Origin: Cohnella nanjingensis
GTDB taxonomy: Bacteria; Bacillota; Bacilli; Paenibacillales; Paenibacillaceae
Reading direction: 5' to 3'
DNA: 40,659 bases
Assembly (NCBI RefSeq): GCF_014212125.1
Contig: NZ_JACJVP010000056.1
Location: 1-40,659, forward strand
In this document: positions 9,301 to 16,139 of the stretch, piece after piece
Layout: each line of letters opens with the position of its first letter
How positions within the stretch are numbered: position 1 is the stretch's first letter
Program-made: the position numbers and the translations under genes
The notes under the pieces: generated by a model
Told to the model about the DNA's origin: nothing
Database searches by the model: none
What the model saw: only the letters and a program-made list of their open reading frames with translations

Positions 9301-10092
9301 CAAAGCGCCGGCGAAGAGCAGTACCGCGTAGCGCGCCCCGCGACGGGTGTCCGGGTCCGGCAGACCGCCTTCGCCCTTACGGAGAGCGAGGACGGCCCAG
9401 TAGCCGAGCAGCGCGTACGCCGCGGCGAACAGGAACATCGCTGTGACGTACGGCGCGTGCGAGGAGGTTCCGCTCGTCGCGCCGGCCGGAGGCAGCTCGT
9501 CCGGCGTCAGCGACAGGACGGTCGCGCCCGCGGGCGCCGCCTCCACCGCTTCGAGCGCGATGTCGTCGAAGTCCGCGGTCCCCGCGTTCAGATTGCCGTA
9601 GCCGCCCAGCCGAACCGCGACGCCGATCTCCCGCTGGTCCGGCCCGGTGCGTCCGTACATCTCGAGCGGGACCCACTGTCCTTGGGTATCCTTCACGTCC
9701 GCCGAAGTGCTCCCGATGCCGAGGACGGAGACGTTCGCGCCCGTCCGGGCCGGATCGATGCCCGAGGCGCGTACCCAGGCGGACAGCCTGTAGACGGTGT
9801 CGGGCTCGACCGCCACCGTCTGCACCCAGCGCGCGTCGTTGGACTCGGCGCTCTGGATGCGCAGATAGCGGCTGCCGGTATGCCCACCGTCAGCGCCTAG
9901 CGTCAGCGCGCTGATCTCTTCGCCGCTTGCGCCCTGCGCATAGACCTCCCTCGACCAGGAAGCGGGGTCGCTCCCGTTCGCCTCTTCGGCGCCGCCGTTG
10001 CGGATGAGCGTGCTTGCCGTCTGCCCGTTGGCCGCCGACGCGAACAAGAAGAATAGGAGCAAGGTCCAGACGAACGCGAAGCCTCTCTTCAT
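6394..10092 (-). CDS. Large double GT-C membrane glycosyltransferase (PMT/GT39-like C-terminal half)
   Basis: Polytopic membrane protein of about 1232 residues. Order: signal peptide (1-24, ending ANG), a jelly-roll carbohydrate-binding-like domain (about 25-190), a first multi-helix GT-C-like block (about 225-640, with DMFVDYPPGYIYVL), a charged cytosolic linker with a TM helix, a discoidin-like domain (about 690-780, VVYDFGQPATVASVLWYGG) and a second GT-C block of PMT/GT39 type (from about 815: YFDEIYHARTAYEF, then ETTHPPLGKALI). Such enzymes transfer sugars from a polyprenyl-phosphate donor to an exported acceptor; donor and acceptor are unknown. ATG at 10092 follows AAGGTGG by about 5 nt. 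The two catalytic blocks in one chain roughly double the usual length. It is monocistronic. Confidence 0.82.
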   Translation of the reverse strand: MKRGFAFVWTLLLFFLFASAANGQTASTLIRNGGAEEANGSDPASWSREVYAQGASGEEISALTLGADGGHTGSRYLRIQSAESNDARWVQTVAVEPDTVYRLSAWVRASGIDPARTGANVSVLGIGSTSADVKDTQGQWVPLEMYGRTGPDQREIGVAVRLGGYGNLNAGTADFDDIALEAVEAAPAGATVLSLTPDELPPAGATSGTSSHAPYVTAMFLFAAAYALLGYWAVLALRKGEGGLPDPDTRRGARYAVLLFAGALALRVVCAPIVAGHPIDILDFYAWANHAYEAGLPGFYTADMFVDYPPGYIYVLYVIGLFQHVFALEYQTSASLIFLKLPSIVADLLAAWVVFRLARKYAGARVAAVLAPLYLLNPMVFHNSVVWGQIDSVFTLFVLLSVWLIAENKLARASACLVVAILIKPQAVVLIPVLLIALWRRKDGKAWARAILYGAAAFVLLVLPFSIGQKPWWIVERYRAMFESYPYATLNAANLYGLLGLNAAKLTSGMTVSSNLFVVLIVVFIAVLAYRYRQRPVAHYAYLAFLTHALVFALKTNMHERYGYPAVVLALLAYALLKDRRMLWMFLALTFTHFADVAYVFKFSLDKQYYLAAGDGWFRFLSLCNIVIAGYAAYVGWTPDKAVGKSPAKAQTGKAKPRGAARPAASDGGIREELSANAERRMKRIDRLLVTGLTAVYAILAFVNLGTMRNPDTAWKPGAADSAVVYDFGQPATVASVLWYGGIGDGAFELSQSSDGQNWTPALQLELNGGTVFQWKQQPVSFTARYARLTATKPGGTLYELAFRDDMQRPIAPTSANPEEGARLIDEPGSVPDKPSYLNSMYFDEIYHARTAYEFLHHIEPYETTHPPLGKALISLGVAIFGMNPFGWRVVGTLFGIAMIPMLYLFAKRLFGKTEYAFLAAFLLAFDFMHFTQTRIATIDVYGVFFILMMYYYMYKFYIRSLGGASFRACAAPLGLAGLFFGIGAASKWIDIYAGAGLAVILAIALYRRYRERRFLWQVVGWCCLAFLLVPAVIYTLSYIPFFLVPGPGHDFQGMLNYQKFMFNYHSHLVATHPFASSWWEWPLIVKPIWYYAGSVAPGYVSSIAALGNPAVWWVGTAAVFAAIGVRLRKPDPRLTFLLVGLAAEYLPWVGVQRLTFIYHFFASIPFLILLAVYLIMLGRESRLLSRGAVYAYMGVVLGLFILFYPVLSGMTVKQSYVAHALKWFSSWYFGA

Positions 10093-10123
10093 AATGCCAC
10101 CTTCCGATAACCGACACCGCGCA

Positions 10124-10162
10124 GGAATGCCCCCGAACGATAGGCTCATTAAGGGGCATTCC
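10124..10162. promoter_or_regulatory. Inverted repeat ahead of the glycosyltransferase gene
   Basis: Perfect 10-bp arms GGAATGCCCC and GGGGCATTCC, separated by 19 nt, end 31 nt before the glycosyltransferase ATG. There is no T run on either side, so an operator or leader hairpin is more likely than a terminator. No matching regulator was identified. Confidence 0.4.
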
Positions 10163-10281
10163 GGCTGGCATCTATGAATGTTTTGAGATTCATTCTTTTT
10201 CGACGCCCGCAGCGGATTTTCCTCTTTTGGGCGGACGGAGGCAGCGGATCGAGGTTTCGCACCCCTCTATCCTCTTCAACC

Positions 10282-11241
10282 TTACAAATGCCGCGCGATG
10301 ATGCGGACCAATTGTGCGGGGAACGCGTTCAGGTTGGATATATCCAGAAATCTTTCCTTCCCATAGATTTGTTGAATCACCTCTTTGTCTTGGCCGATGG
10401 CGGCTGCCAGAAAGGCAATTCCTTTCCGCTCGTATTCGGATACGGTCTGCTGCACGTCTTGCGCCGCATAACTTCCGGTATAGTCGTCCATCGCCTTGGG
10501 TTGCCCGTCGCTGATGCTGATCAACAGTTTGGTTTGTTGCGGCGAACTTGCCAGCCGTTCCGCCATCATTCGAAGCGCCAATCCATCCCGATTATTGCTT
10601 CGGGCGCGAATCCCCATCAGTTTGAATCGATCATGGGGATCCGGTTGATCGAAGTCGGTATAGGCAAAGATCGACATCTGCTCCATTCTGGAGACATCCG
10701 CAGTATCGCCGTAGATCAAGATGGGAATATGGCAAATTTGACAAAATTCATAGACTGCGAGAACGGCGCGCTTTGCCGCTTCTAATCTTCCGAAAGCAGC
10801 CATCGATGCCGATTCGTCAACCCTCAGACCCACCGCGAGGGAAGGGGATTCCGTTGGCGGCCGTTTCTTGGCAAAAGATCTGAAGTCCCGATATGCGACG
10901 CTTTCCGCTTGAAATTTGGTGCCGTAATAATGATTTCTCGCAAAATCGGCGGAGATCTCATGCTCCAAAAGCGGAAGCGTTTTTCTGGCGATTTCCCATA
11001 TGACAGGCATAAGCTCCTTGCTGAGGCTGACATATTCCTGTTTATTTTCCAAAACGTACGTCGGACGGTGAACAATGAGCTTTACGCCCTTATGAATCGA
11101 TTCGGACACGGTCTCCCGCGCTTCCCGATTCAGCTTTTTACGAAAATCTCGTTCTTTTCGTTGCGCGTCCTCCGGCATGGGATCCGGATTGGCTTGGTGA
11201 TATTGGGGAGAGCCATTCTCCCCCAAATCCGAACTTTCCAT
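10282..11241 (-). CDS. VWA-domain protein, CobT/MoxR-partner type (N-terminus extends upstream)
   Basis: Probable partner of the MoxR ATPase encoded just upstream. Counting from the first ATG (11241), a basic helical region is followed by a von Willebrand A domain from about 135 with the MIDAS motif DESAS (Asp142, Ser144, Ser146), the segment NNRDGLALRMMAERL and LLISISDGQP, as in CobT-type chelatase subunits. The ATG at 11241 has no ribosome site. The same frame stays open back to about 11414 and encodes an acidic linker (IEDADFDDDDNAEE), typical of such proteins, but has no ATG, GTG or TTG; ATT at 11397 is the only candidate. The true N-terminus may arise by frameshifting from the MoxR gene at the A9 run (11401-11409). 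MoxR/VWA pairs usually remodel protein or metal complexes; the target here is unknown. Confidence 0.75.
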   Translation of the reverse strand: MESSDLGENGSPQYHQANPDPMPEDAQRKERDFRKKLNREARETVSESIHKGVKLIVHRPTYVLENKQEYVSLSKELMPVIWEIARKTLPLLEHEISADFARNHYYGTKFQAESVAYRDFRSFAKKRPPTESPSLAVGLRVDESASMAAFGRLEAAKRAVLAVYEFCQICHIPILIYGDTADVSRMEQMSIFAYTDFDQPDPHDRFKLMGIRARSNNRDGLALRMMAERLASSPQQTKLLISISDGQPKAMDDYTGSYAAQDVQQTVSEYERKGIAFLAAAIGQDKEVIQQIYGKERFLDISNLNAFPAQLVRIIARHL

Positions 11242-11390
11242 CCCATCGGAGTCATCGGAAGCGCGATCGGACGATGGGCTTTCGTCGCTGTCGGCGGACT
11301 TGCTAAATGCGATACCGGTCTCCTCGGCGTTGTCGTCATCGTCAAAATCGGCATCTTCTATCGTTCCCCATGTCCGGATCTCCGCGGTGT

Positions 11391-12494
11391 CTAAAATTCG
11401 TTTTTTTTTACTTCCGTTTCAACCGCGTTCAAGTCTTCCAACAAATGATGGCTTCTTAGCGCATCTTCCAATATTTTAATTTCCTCGGAATCGGTTGTGA
11501 TCTTATAGATGACTTTATGATAGAGGGATTCCGCCGGGGAGGCGCCTCCGGCTACCGCGTCTACCCAGTAGAAATAGGAACGCATGCCGGCCACGCCTTT
11601 TATGGCATTGGCCCGGGCTGTTTTGTCCAGCATCACAATGGTATCTGCAAATACGTCCAAAACCTGTTGATTCCTATACCCGGTTTTAGCCATTGCGCGT
11701 TCCATCATGACCGCTTTGGTCGGCAGGTCCATCTTTTCCGTATGCTGAACCCTGTCGCGCAGGGCTTCGTTTAGCGGCCTGGCCCCTGCATAACTTCGGT
11801 TTGCCGTAATGACCGCTATAAAGTCCGGATGTCTGCGTATCATTTCGGTGGGCAGGTTGATGCTGCCGTCCAGCTCCAATGCCGAATTCAGCGCCATTAA
11901 CACCGCGGCATCGCGAATAACGTTCGGTTCCTGAATTTCCAGAAGGTATCCGTTTTGATAGGCTCTGACGATTTCGGAGGGGTAGAACCGATATTCCACC
12001 GCATCGCCCTCGGCGTTGTCCGCGGCCAGCTTCAGCAATTGTTTCATCTTTGACGCGGCTGCCTCCCGATTCACTCCCAGCACGTCCATCAATACTTCGG
12101 TCGCGCTTCGAAAACCGTCGTTCTCGTACAAGGCTTGCAAAGCGCTTTGGTCCGCAAGCTCCAACTTCTCTAAGCGTTCGGAGGCAATCACCGGCAATAT
12201 CGCGCCAATGATATCCGACTTATCCATATCGGCAAAACAGGTTACCTTCGTGTACGGCAGCCCGAAATTCGCCGACAATGCTTTGGCAAGTTGGGTCTTA
12301 CCCGTGCCGGCGTCGCCCTCCAGCAATAGATTGGCGATTCTCATTTCCCCGCGATGCCAGTTCCGCTTGATTTCATTGCAAATACGGCGTTCTTCGTCGC
12401 TGATTTGATGAGAGGACGGCTTTTTCCAAACGAGCGCTTCTTCCGCATCCGTCAATTGTCTTGCAGGCGACAAAATAAAGTCACGGTCATTCAT
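11391..12494 (-). CDS. MoxR-type AAA ATPase
   Basis: Cytoplasmic AAA+ ATPase of 367 residues in the MoxR/CobS group. Walker A is GDAGTGKT (60-67), a Walker B-like strand reads GYLLEIQEPN, the sensor-1 strand is FIAVITANRSY and an arginine-finger region reads LNEALRDRVQ. MoxR ATPases act with VWA proteins as chaperones or metal-insertion machines, and the VWA gene follows directly. The start at 12494 has GGGAG 8 nt upstream. The gene ends with AAA AAA AAC GAA TTT TAG, a poly-A run that contains the heptamer A AAA AAC and sits where the VWA frame opens. Base composition is lower in GC than the flanking genes, suggesting acquisition. Confidence 0.85.
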   Translation of the reverse strand: MNDRDFILSPARQLTDAEEALVWKKPSSHQISDEERRICNEIKRNWHRGEMRIANLLLEGDAGTGKTQLAKALSANFGLPYTKVTCFADMDKSDIIGAILPVIASERLEKLELADQSALQALYENDGFRSATEVLMDVLGVNREAAASKMKQLLKLAADNAEGDAVEYRFYPSEIVRAYQNGYLLEIQEPNVIRDAAVLMALNSALELDGSINLPTEMIRRHPDFIAVITANRSYAGARPLNEALRDRVQHTEKMDLPTKAVMMERAMAKTGYRNQQVLDVFADTIVMLDKTARANAIKGVAGMRSYFYWVDAVAGGASPAESLYHKVIYKITTDSEEIKILEDALRSHHLLEDLNAVETEVKKNEF

Positions 12495-12574
12495 CTTCCT
12501 TGCTCCCTTCCTAACCGCAAACCGGGGAGATCGCTCCGGCGGCGAGGCCCTCTCAACATGCTTGCAGTTCGATT

Positions 12575-12603
12575 TACTAAATTACTTATTTACTAATTTA
12601 GTA
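12575..12603. promoter_or_regulatory. Palindromic operator at the MoxR/VWA transcription start
   Basis: Perfect 10-bp arms TACTAAATTA and TAATTTAGTA with a 9-nt spacer. The right arm starts 3 nt downstream of the -10 box on the minus strand, so a bound protein would cover the start site. Inside it the minus strand also reads TACTAAATTAGTA, itself a palindrome. The binding protein is unknown. Confidence 0.65.
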
Positions 12604-12606
12604 CTT

Positions 12607-12635
12607 ATAATACCCTGCTTGTTTTCGTTCGTCAA
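12607..12635 (-). promoter_or_regulatory. Sigma-A promoter of the MoxR/VWA operon
   Basis: TTGACG (12630-12635), a 17-nt spacer and TATTAT (12607-12612) on the minus strand, about 110 nt before the MoxR start. Both boxes and the spacing are close to consensus. Confidence 0.75.
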
Positions 12636-12693
12636 TCCGCAAACGCAAGGCGCAGCGGGTTGACGACTCCAAAGAGGCGAGGCCAATCCGCTC

Positions 12694-14142
12694 CTACTGG
12701 ATCCGTACAACAGGCGTAAACGAATCTTGAAGGTGCCGCGAAAAGGTGAGAACCGTGTCGCCGCCTTCCCGTTCGAGCCGAACCGGACTGCCATCGGCGA
12801 GCAAAGTCGCTTCGCCATCAAGGGATACATTTTTCACGCTTATTTGGGGGCTGCGGGGCTCGCCTAGAATCATCAAATAGAGCTTATCGTCCTTCTTCGT
12901 AAACCGGATCGATTCCCCTGACGCCGCGACCGCTTCCGCCCGCGCCCAAGGCCGCGTACCATAAATCGCTTCCCCGTTCCGCTTCAGCCATTCGCCAAAT
13001 GGGGTCAATCGGCTTCGTTGTTCCTCGGGGATCCGGGCATCTTCTCCTCGCGGACCCACATTCAGCAGCAGATTGCCATTCTTGGACACGGCATCGATAA
13101 AATCCAACAATAAGGTCTCAAAGGCGGCGTAGTGTTCCTCCCGTTCATTGCGGTTATAGCCGAACGAGTTTCCGATTCCGCGCGTCATCTCCCATTTTTT
13201 CGTTTGGATATCCGAAAATTTCGTATATTCCGGCGTGGCGAAATCGCTGTGGGGAATGGCGGGCTGTACAAGGGCGGAGTGGATATCGGGGTTTTTCTTG
13301 ATCATTTGCTTGACCATGACGTCCATCATGGCGCGCATCGGCTTCAGTCCCATGATTTTGTTGAACGGGCTTGCATGCTTCCACCGGTCATTGATCACGC
13401 CGTCGGGAACGACTTCGTAATAGTAGGCAAACAAACGAAACAGTCGGTCTTGGCCGGCCGGCCAACAGATATCGTTCCATAAAACGTCCGGACGGTACCG
13501 CTTGATCAGCTCGCGGACTTGGGCATCGGCATAGGCCGGATAATCGCCGCCCGGGGTGGAATAGGAATAATCCATAAACGTCTTGGAGATCCTTCGCCGG
13601 AACGTCCAATCGATGCCGCCCGAATAGTAAACGCCAAACCGCATGCCTTCCCGTCGAACCGCCGCGGCGAATTCGCCTATTAGATCGCGATCGCTAAACC
13701 AGTTCCGTTCGTGCGAATTGACGACTTCGGTCGGCCAAAGGCAAAAACCGTCATGATGTTTGGTGACGATCACGACGTATTTTGCGCCGGCGTCGCGAAA
13801 GGTTTTGGCCCAGGCAGCGGGATCCCATTTTTCCAGACCCTCCATAAACAATGGTTTGAATCCCTGATAAGGCATGTTGCCGTAATGAGCCTTATGGTAC
13901 TGGGCGGATGGCGAACGAGAGTCCTTGATCGCGTTCCAGTAGCCTTCCGCATAGGGGTAGTTTAACATCGCCCGATCATAATCGTTCTTCAGCGTCTCCG
14001 CTAGACTGCCTAAGGGTGCAAATCCGGGAACGGAAAACAACCCCCAGTGAATAAACACCCCGAATTTGGCATCTTCAAACCATGCCGGAACCGGATGTGC
14101 CTGAAGAGACTCTTTGGTGGGATAATAGATGGGATGATTCAA
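12694..14142 (-). CDS. Alpha-L-fucosidase, glycoside hydrolase family 29
   Basis: Retaining exo-glycosidase releasing L-fucose from glycans. The 482-residue product has the GH29 opening FGVFIHWGLFSVP (27-39), the KHHDGFCLW strand (about 128-136) and the nucleophile motif DVLWND with Asp224, the same relative place as in characterised GH29 enzymes; a beta-sandwich domain follows from about residue 390. There is no signal peptide, so it acts in the cytoplasm on imported fucosides. It starts with TTG at 14142, with GAGGAGGT 9 nt upstream, and no closer ATG fits. The gene lies 24 nt after the MerR-type regulator gene and is probably co-transcribed and induced by it. No fucose transport or catabolic gene is in the window. 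Confidence 0.9.
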   Translation of the reverse strand: MNHPIYYPTKESLQAHPVPAWFEDAKFGVFIHWGLFSVPGFAPLGSLAETLKNDYDRAMLNYPYAEGYWNAIKDSRSPSAQYHKAHYGNMPYQGFKPLFMEGLEKWDPAAWAKTFRDAGAKYVVIVTKHHDGFCLWPTEVVNSHERNWFSDRDLIGEFAAAVRREGMRFGVYYSGGIDWTFRRRISKTFMDYSYSTPGGDYPAYADAQVRELIKRYRPDVLWNDICWPAGQDRLFRLFAYYYEVVPDGVINDRWKHASPFNKIMGLKPMRAMMDVMVKQMIKKNPDIHSALVQPAIPHSDFATPEYTKFSDIQTKKWEMTRGIGNSFGYNRNEREEHYAAFETLLLDFIDAVSKNGNLLLNVGPRGEDARIPEEQRSRLTPFGEWLKRNGEAIYGTRPWARAEAVAASGESIRFTKKDDKLYLMILGEPRSPQISVKNVSLDGEATLLADGSPVRLEREGGDTVLTFSRHLQDSFTPVVRIQ

Positions 14143-14166
14143 TATACTCGTACCTCCTCTGACTCG

Positions 14167-14946
14167 TTATTTTTGTTTTTGAGACCGGTGCTCTAAATAG
14201 CGTTTCACCGCCAGATCGATAAACGGTTGGGATGCCTCCATCAGATCGCGGTCTCCTTCCGGCCAAGCGGATCGATCCGCTTGTACCTGAGCAAAAGCAT
14301 GAATGCGGTCGGGATCTCCTTGGGTTACATCCGCCGTCATTTTCCGCCAGTCTTCGGCCATGGCTTGCGCGGCCGGATCATCCGGCGACACCCCGGACTT
14401 GGCCAGCGTCGCGGCTTTTAAGGCCAACACTCGCCAGGTGTGATACAAATCGAAAGCGTCTTGTTCGTTTTCAAATCTCTTGCTGAATACGCTCATCTGT
14501 GCGTCTTTAAACGCGTATTGCCTCCAATCCATCAGGTTGCTGTTCTTCAGCGTCTCTATAAAACCGGTTAAAAGCTGCCAGGACGGGTAATTTCCCGAAG
14601 CTATGGCTGTCCGGCACGCTTCGATCGCAGCAATGCCGGCATGCGCATCTTCTATTTTCTTGTAGAGTGCGACCTCTTGCGCATGCAAGATTTGCTCGAT
14701 TTGCGACAACGAGGGGCGGTTAACCACTTTGTCGCGTATTTCTTGCAAGGAAAGCCCCAAGGATTTGTAAAAAATAATCTGCTCCAACGAGAGCATGTCC
14801 TCTTCGGTATAATAACGTCTCCCGCCTTCGGTCCGGCCGGATGTCGGCAAAAGACCGATCTTGTCATAGTGCTGGAGCGTTCGTACCGTTACGCCGGTGG
14901 CCGCGGCCAGTTCGCCGATCAAAAACGTTTTGTCTTTGTCGCTCAT
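14167..14946 (-). CDS. MerR-family regulator with TipAS-like effector domain
   Basis: Transcription factor of 259 residues. The N-terminus carries the MerR winged helix (FLIGELAAATGVTVRTLQHY, then GLLPTSGRTEGGRRYY), a coiled dimerisation helix follows (about 75-120), and the C-terminal half resembles the TipAS ligand-binding fold (AMAEDWRKMTADVTQGDP). The start at 14946 has GGGAGG 8 nt upstream; the longer open frame has no such site. Its promoter has the 19-bp spacer and central palindrome of MerR targets, so autoregulation is likely. TipAS regulators usually sense drugs; the adjoining fucosidase hints at a glycoside ligand, which is inference. Confidence 0.85.
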   Translation of the reverse strand: MSDKDKTFLIGELAAATGVTVRTLQHYDKIGLLPTSGRTEGGRRYYTEEDMLSLEQIIFYKSLGLSLQEIRDKVVNRPSLSQIEQILHAQEVALYKKIEDAHAGIAAIEACRTAIASGNYPSWQLLTGFIETLKNSNLMDWRQYAFKDAQMSVFSKRFENEQDAFDLYHTWRVLALKAATLAKSGVSPDDPAAQAMAEDWRKMTADVTQGDPDRIHAFAQVQADRSAWPEGDRDLMEASQPFIDLAVKRYLEHRSQKQK

Positions 14947-14965
14947 GCAGATCGCCTCCCTTCTT

Positions 14966-14996
14966 ATTACATCACATGACGTTACGTAACGAGCAA
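14966..14996 (-). promoter_or_regulatory. MerR-type promoter with operator palindrome
   Basis: On the minus strand, TTGCTC (14991-14996), a 19-nt spacer and TGTAAT (14966-14971). The spacer contains the perfect palindrome CGTTACGTAACG (14980-14991, overlapping the end of the -35 box). An over-long 19-bp spacer and this type of GTTACGTAAC core are hallmarks of promoters untwisted by MerR proteins. Confidence 0.75.
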
Positions 14997-15054
14997 GTGA
15001 TCTTTCCCTTTTTTTGTCGCTTCGGCGCGGCAACGGCAATCCCGCGAATAGGAA

Positions 15055-15078
15055 GAGGACTCCGTCGTTGGAGTCCTC
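15055..15078. terminator. Perfect hairpin, possible terminator
   Basis: GAGGACTCC and GGAGTCCTC form a 9-bp stem with a 6-nt loop, lying between the nucleotidyltransferase stop and the MerR promoter. There is no clear T run, so termination is uncertain. Confidence 0.35.
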
Positions 15079-15118
15079 GGGGTCACGATATGACATGCTT
15101 TGGCATTCGGCGGCGAAT

Positions 15119-15166
15119 AAGGGCTGCTCCCCGGCGGTCTTGACGACCGCGATGGCGAACAGCCCT
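15119..15166 (-). terminator. Nested hairpin after the nucleotidyltransferase gene
   Basis: AGGGCTG (15120-15126) pairs with CAGCCCT (15160-15166), enclosing a second stem GCGGTC/GACCGC. It starts 12 nt after the stop at 15178 but is followed only by a weak TTATTC tract on the minus strand. Confidence 0.45.
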
Positions 15167-15177
15167 CTTCTATCGTT

Positions 15178-16032
15178 CTATCGATTCTCCTCGATTAACG
15201 CCTCCGCCTCGCGGATCAGCCGATCCAACGCCTCGACCGTATCCGCCAGTCTCTCCGCGTCGGGAGAGAGGCTGGCGAAGATGCCGTTGACCGAAGCCCG
15301 GTAACGCGGAAGCGCGAGCGGGAACGACTGGGCTTCGTCGACGGCGCCCTTCTCGTTCATCAAGTACCTGCCGTTCAGGGCGAACAGCGTCTGGTTGAGA
15401 CAGGCGACGGCGCGGAAGCAGCAGCCCGCGACGTAGTTCGCGTCCAGCTTGCCGACGGCCTTGCGCGCGTTGGCGGCCGTGAAGCCCGCCTCCCATCCGA
15501 ACTTCCGCATGATCCCTGCTCTAAGCGCCTGAGGATAAGGATCGGTCATCGCCCGAAGCCGGGCGACGCTCCCGTCGGGATCCCACAGCGGGAGACAGGA
15601 GGCGATCTCCGCCATATAGATCGCATTCACGAATCCGTGCGGATGACCCGGCTGATAATCGATCGTGACTTCGCCGCGCGCGCAGTCCCCGATGACGCGT
15701 TCCACCCGGGAGAGGTCCCGGTAGAGGAAGTCGACCGGGAGGCCGCCCACCTGCAGCCACCCGCCGCCGTTAATCCACGGTCCCCATCCGCCGACGGGGG
15801 TAATCAGGCCGTCTTTTCCCTCGTCGTCCAGCTCGGAAGCCAACCGGCCCAGCGCTTCCAGATCCAGTTCTTCGTCCGGGCCGTAGAAAATACCGATATC
15901 GAGATCCGATTCGGGCCGATGCGTCCCTTTGGCTCTAGAGCCGCCGAGCACGATCGCGCGCACGCCCCGTACCGCCGTCAGCCCCTGCACGACGCGCGCC
16001 ATGATCGCCTCGGCATCCCGATGGTCCGCCAT
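15178..16032 (-). CDS. Nucleotidyltransferase-domain protein (DUF4037-like)
   Basis: Cytoplasmic protein of 284 residues with a minimal nucleotidyltransferase core: the GGSRAKGT loop (30-37) and the metal-binding SDLDIGI strand with Asp43 and Asp45. The remainder is helical (about 150-284), as in stand-alone aminoglycoside-adenylyltransferase-like proteins. It could modify a drug or another small molecule; nothing here identifies the substrate. The ATG at 16032 has GGGTGG about 7 nt upstream. It is monocistronic; the divergence in base composition between it and the MerR gene marks the right edge of a less GC-rich block. Confidence 0.8.
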   Translation of the reverse strand: MADHRDAEAIMARVVQGLTAVRGVRAIVLGGSRAKGTHRPESDLDIGIFYGPDEELDLEALGRLASELDDEGKDGLITPVGGWGPWINGGGWLQVGGLPVDFLYRDLSRVERVIGDCARGEVTIDYQPGHPHGFVNAIYMAEIASCLPLWDPDGSVARLRAMTDPYPQALRAGIMRKFGWEAGFTAANARKAVGKLDANYVAGCCFRAVACLNQTLFALNGRYLMNEKGAVDEAQSFPLALPRYRASVNGIFASLSPDAERLADTVEALDRLIREAEALIEENR

Positions 16033-16139
16033 CTTCGTCCACCCCGCATTCCTTTTTTTTGCCCAACTTGCAGCGACGAACGAGCGGACCGGGCGCCAAC
16101 GCCGTGGCCGTCAACGCCGCGACGTCTCGATCTCCGCGC

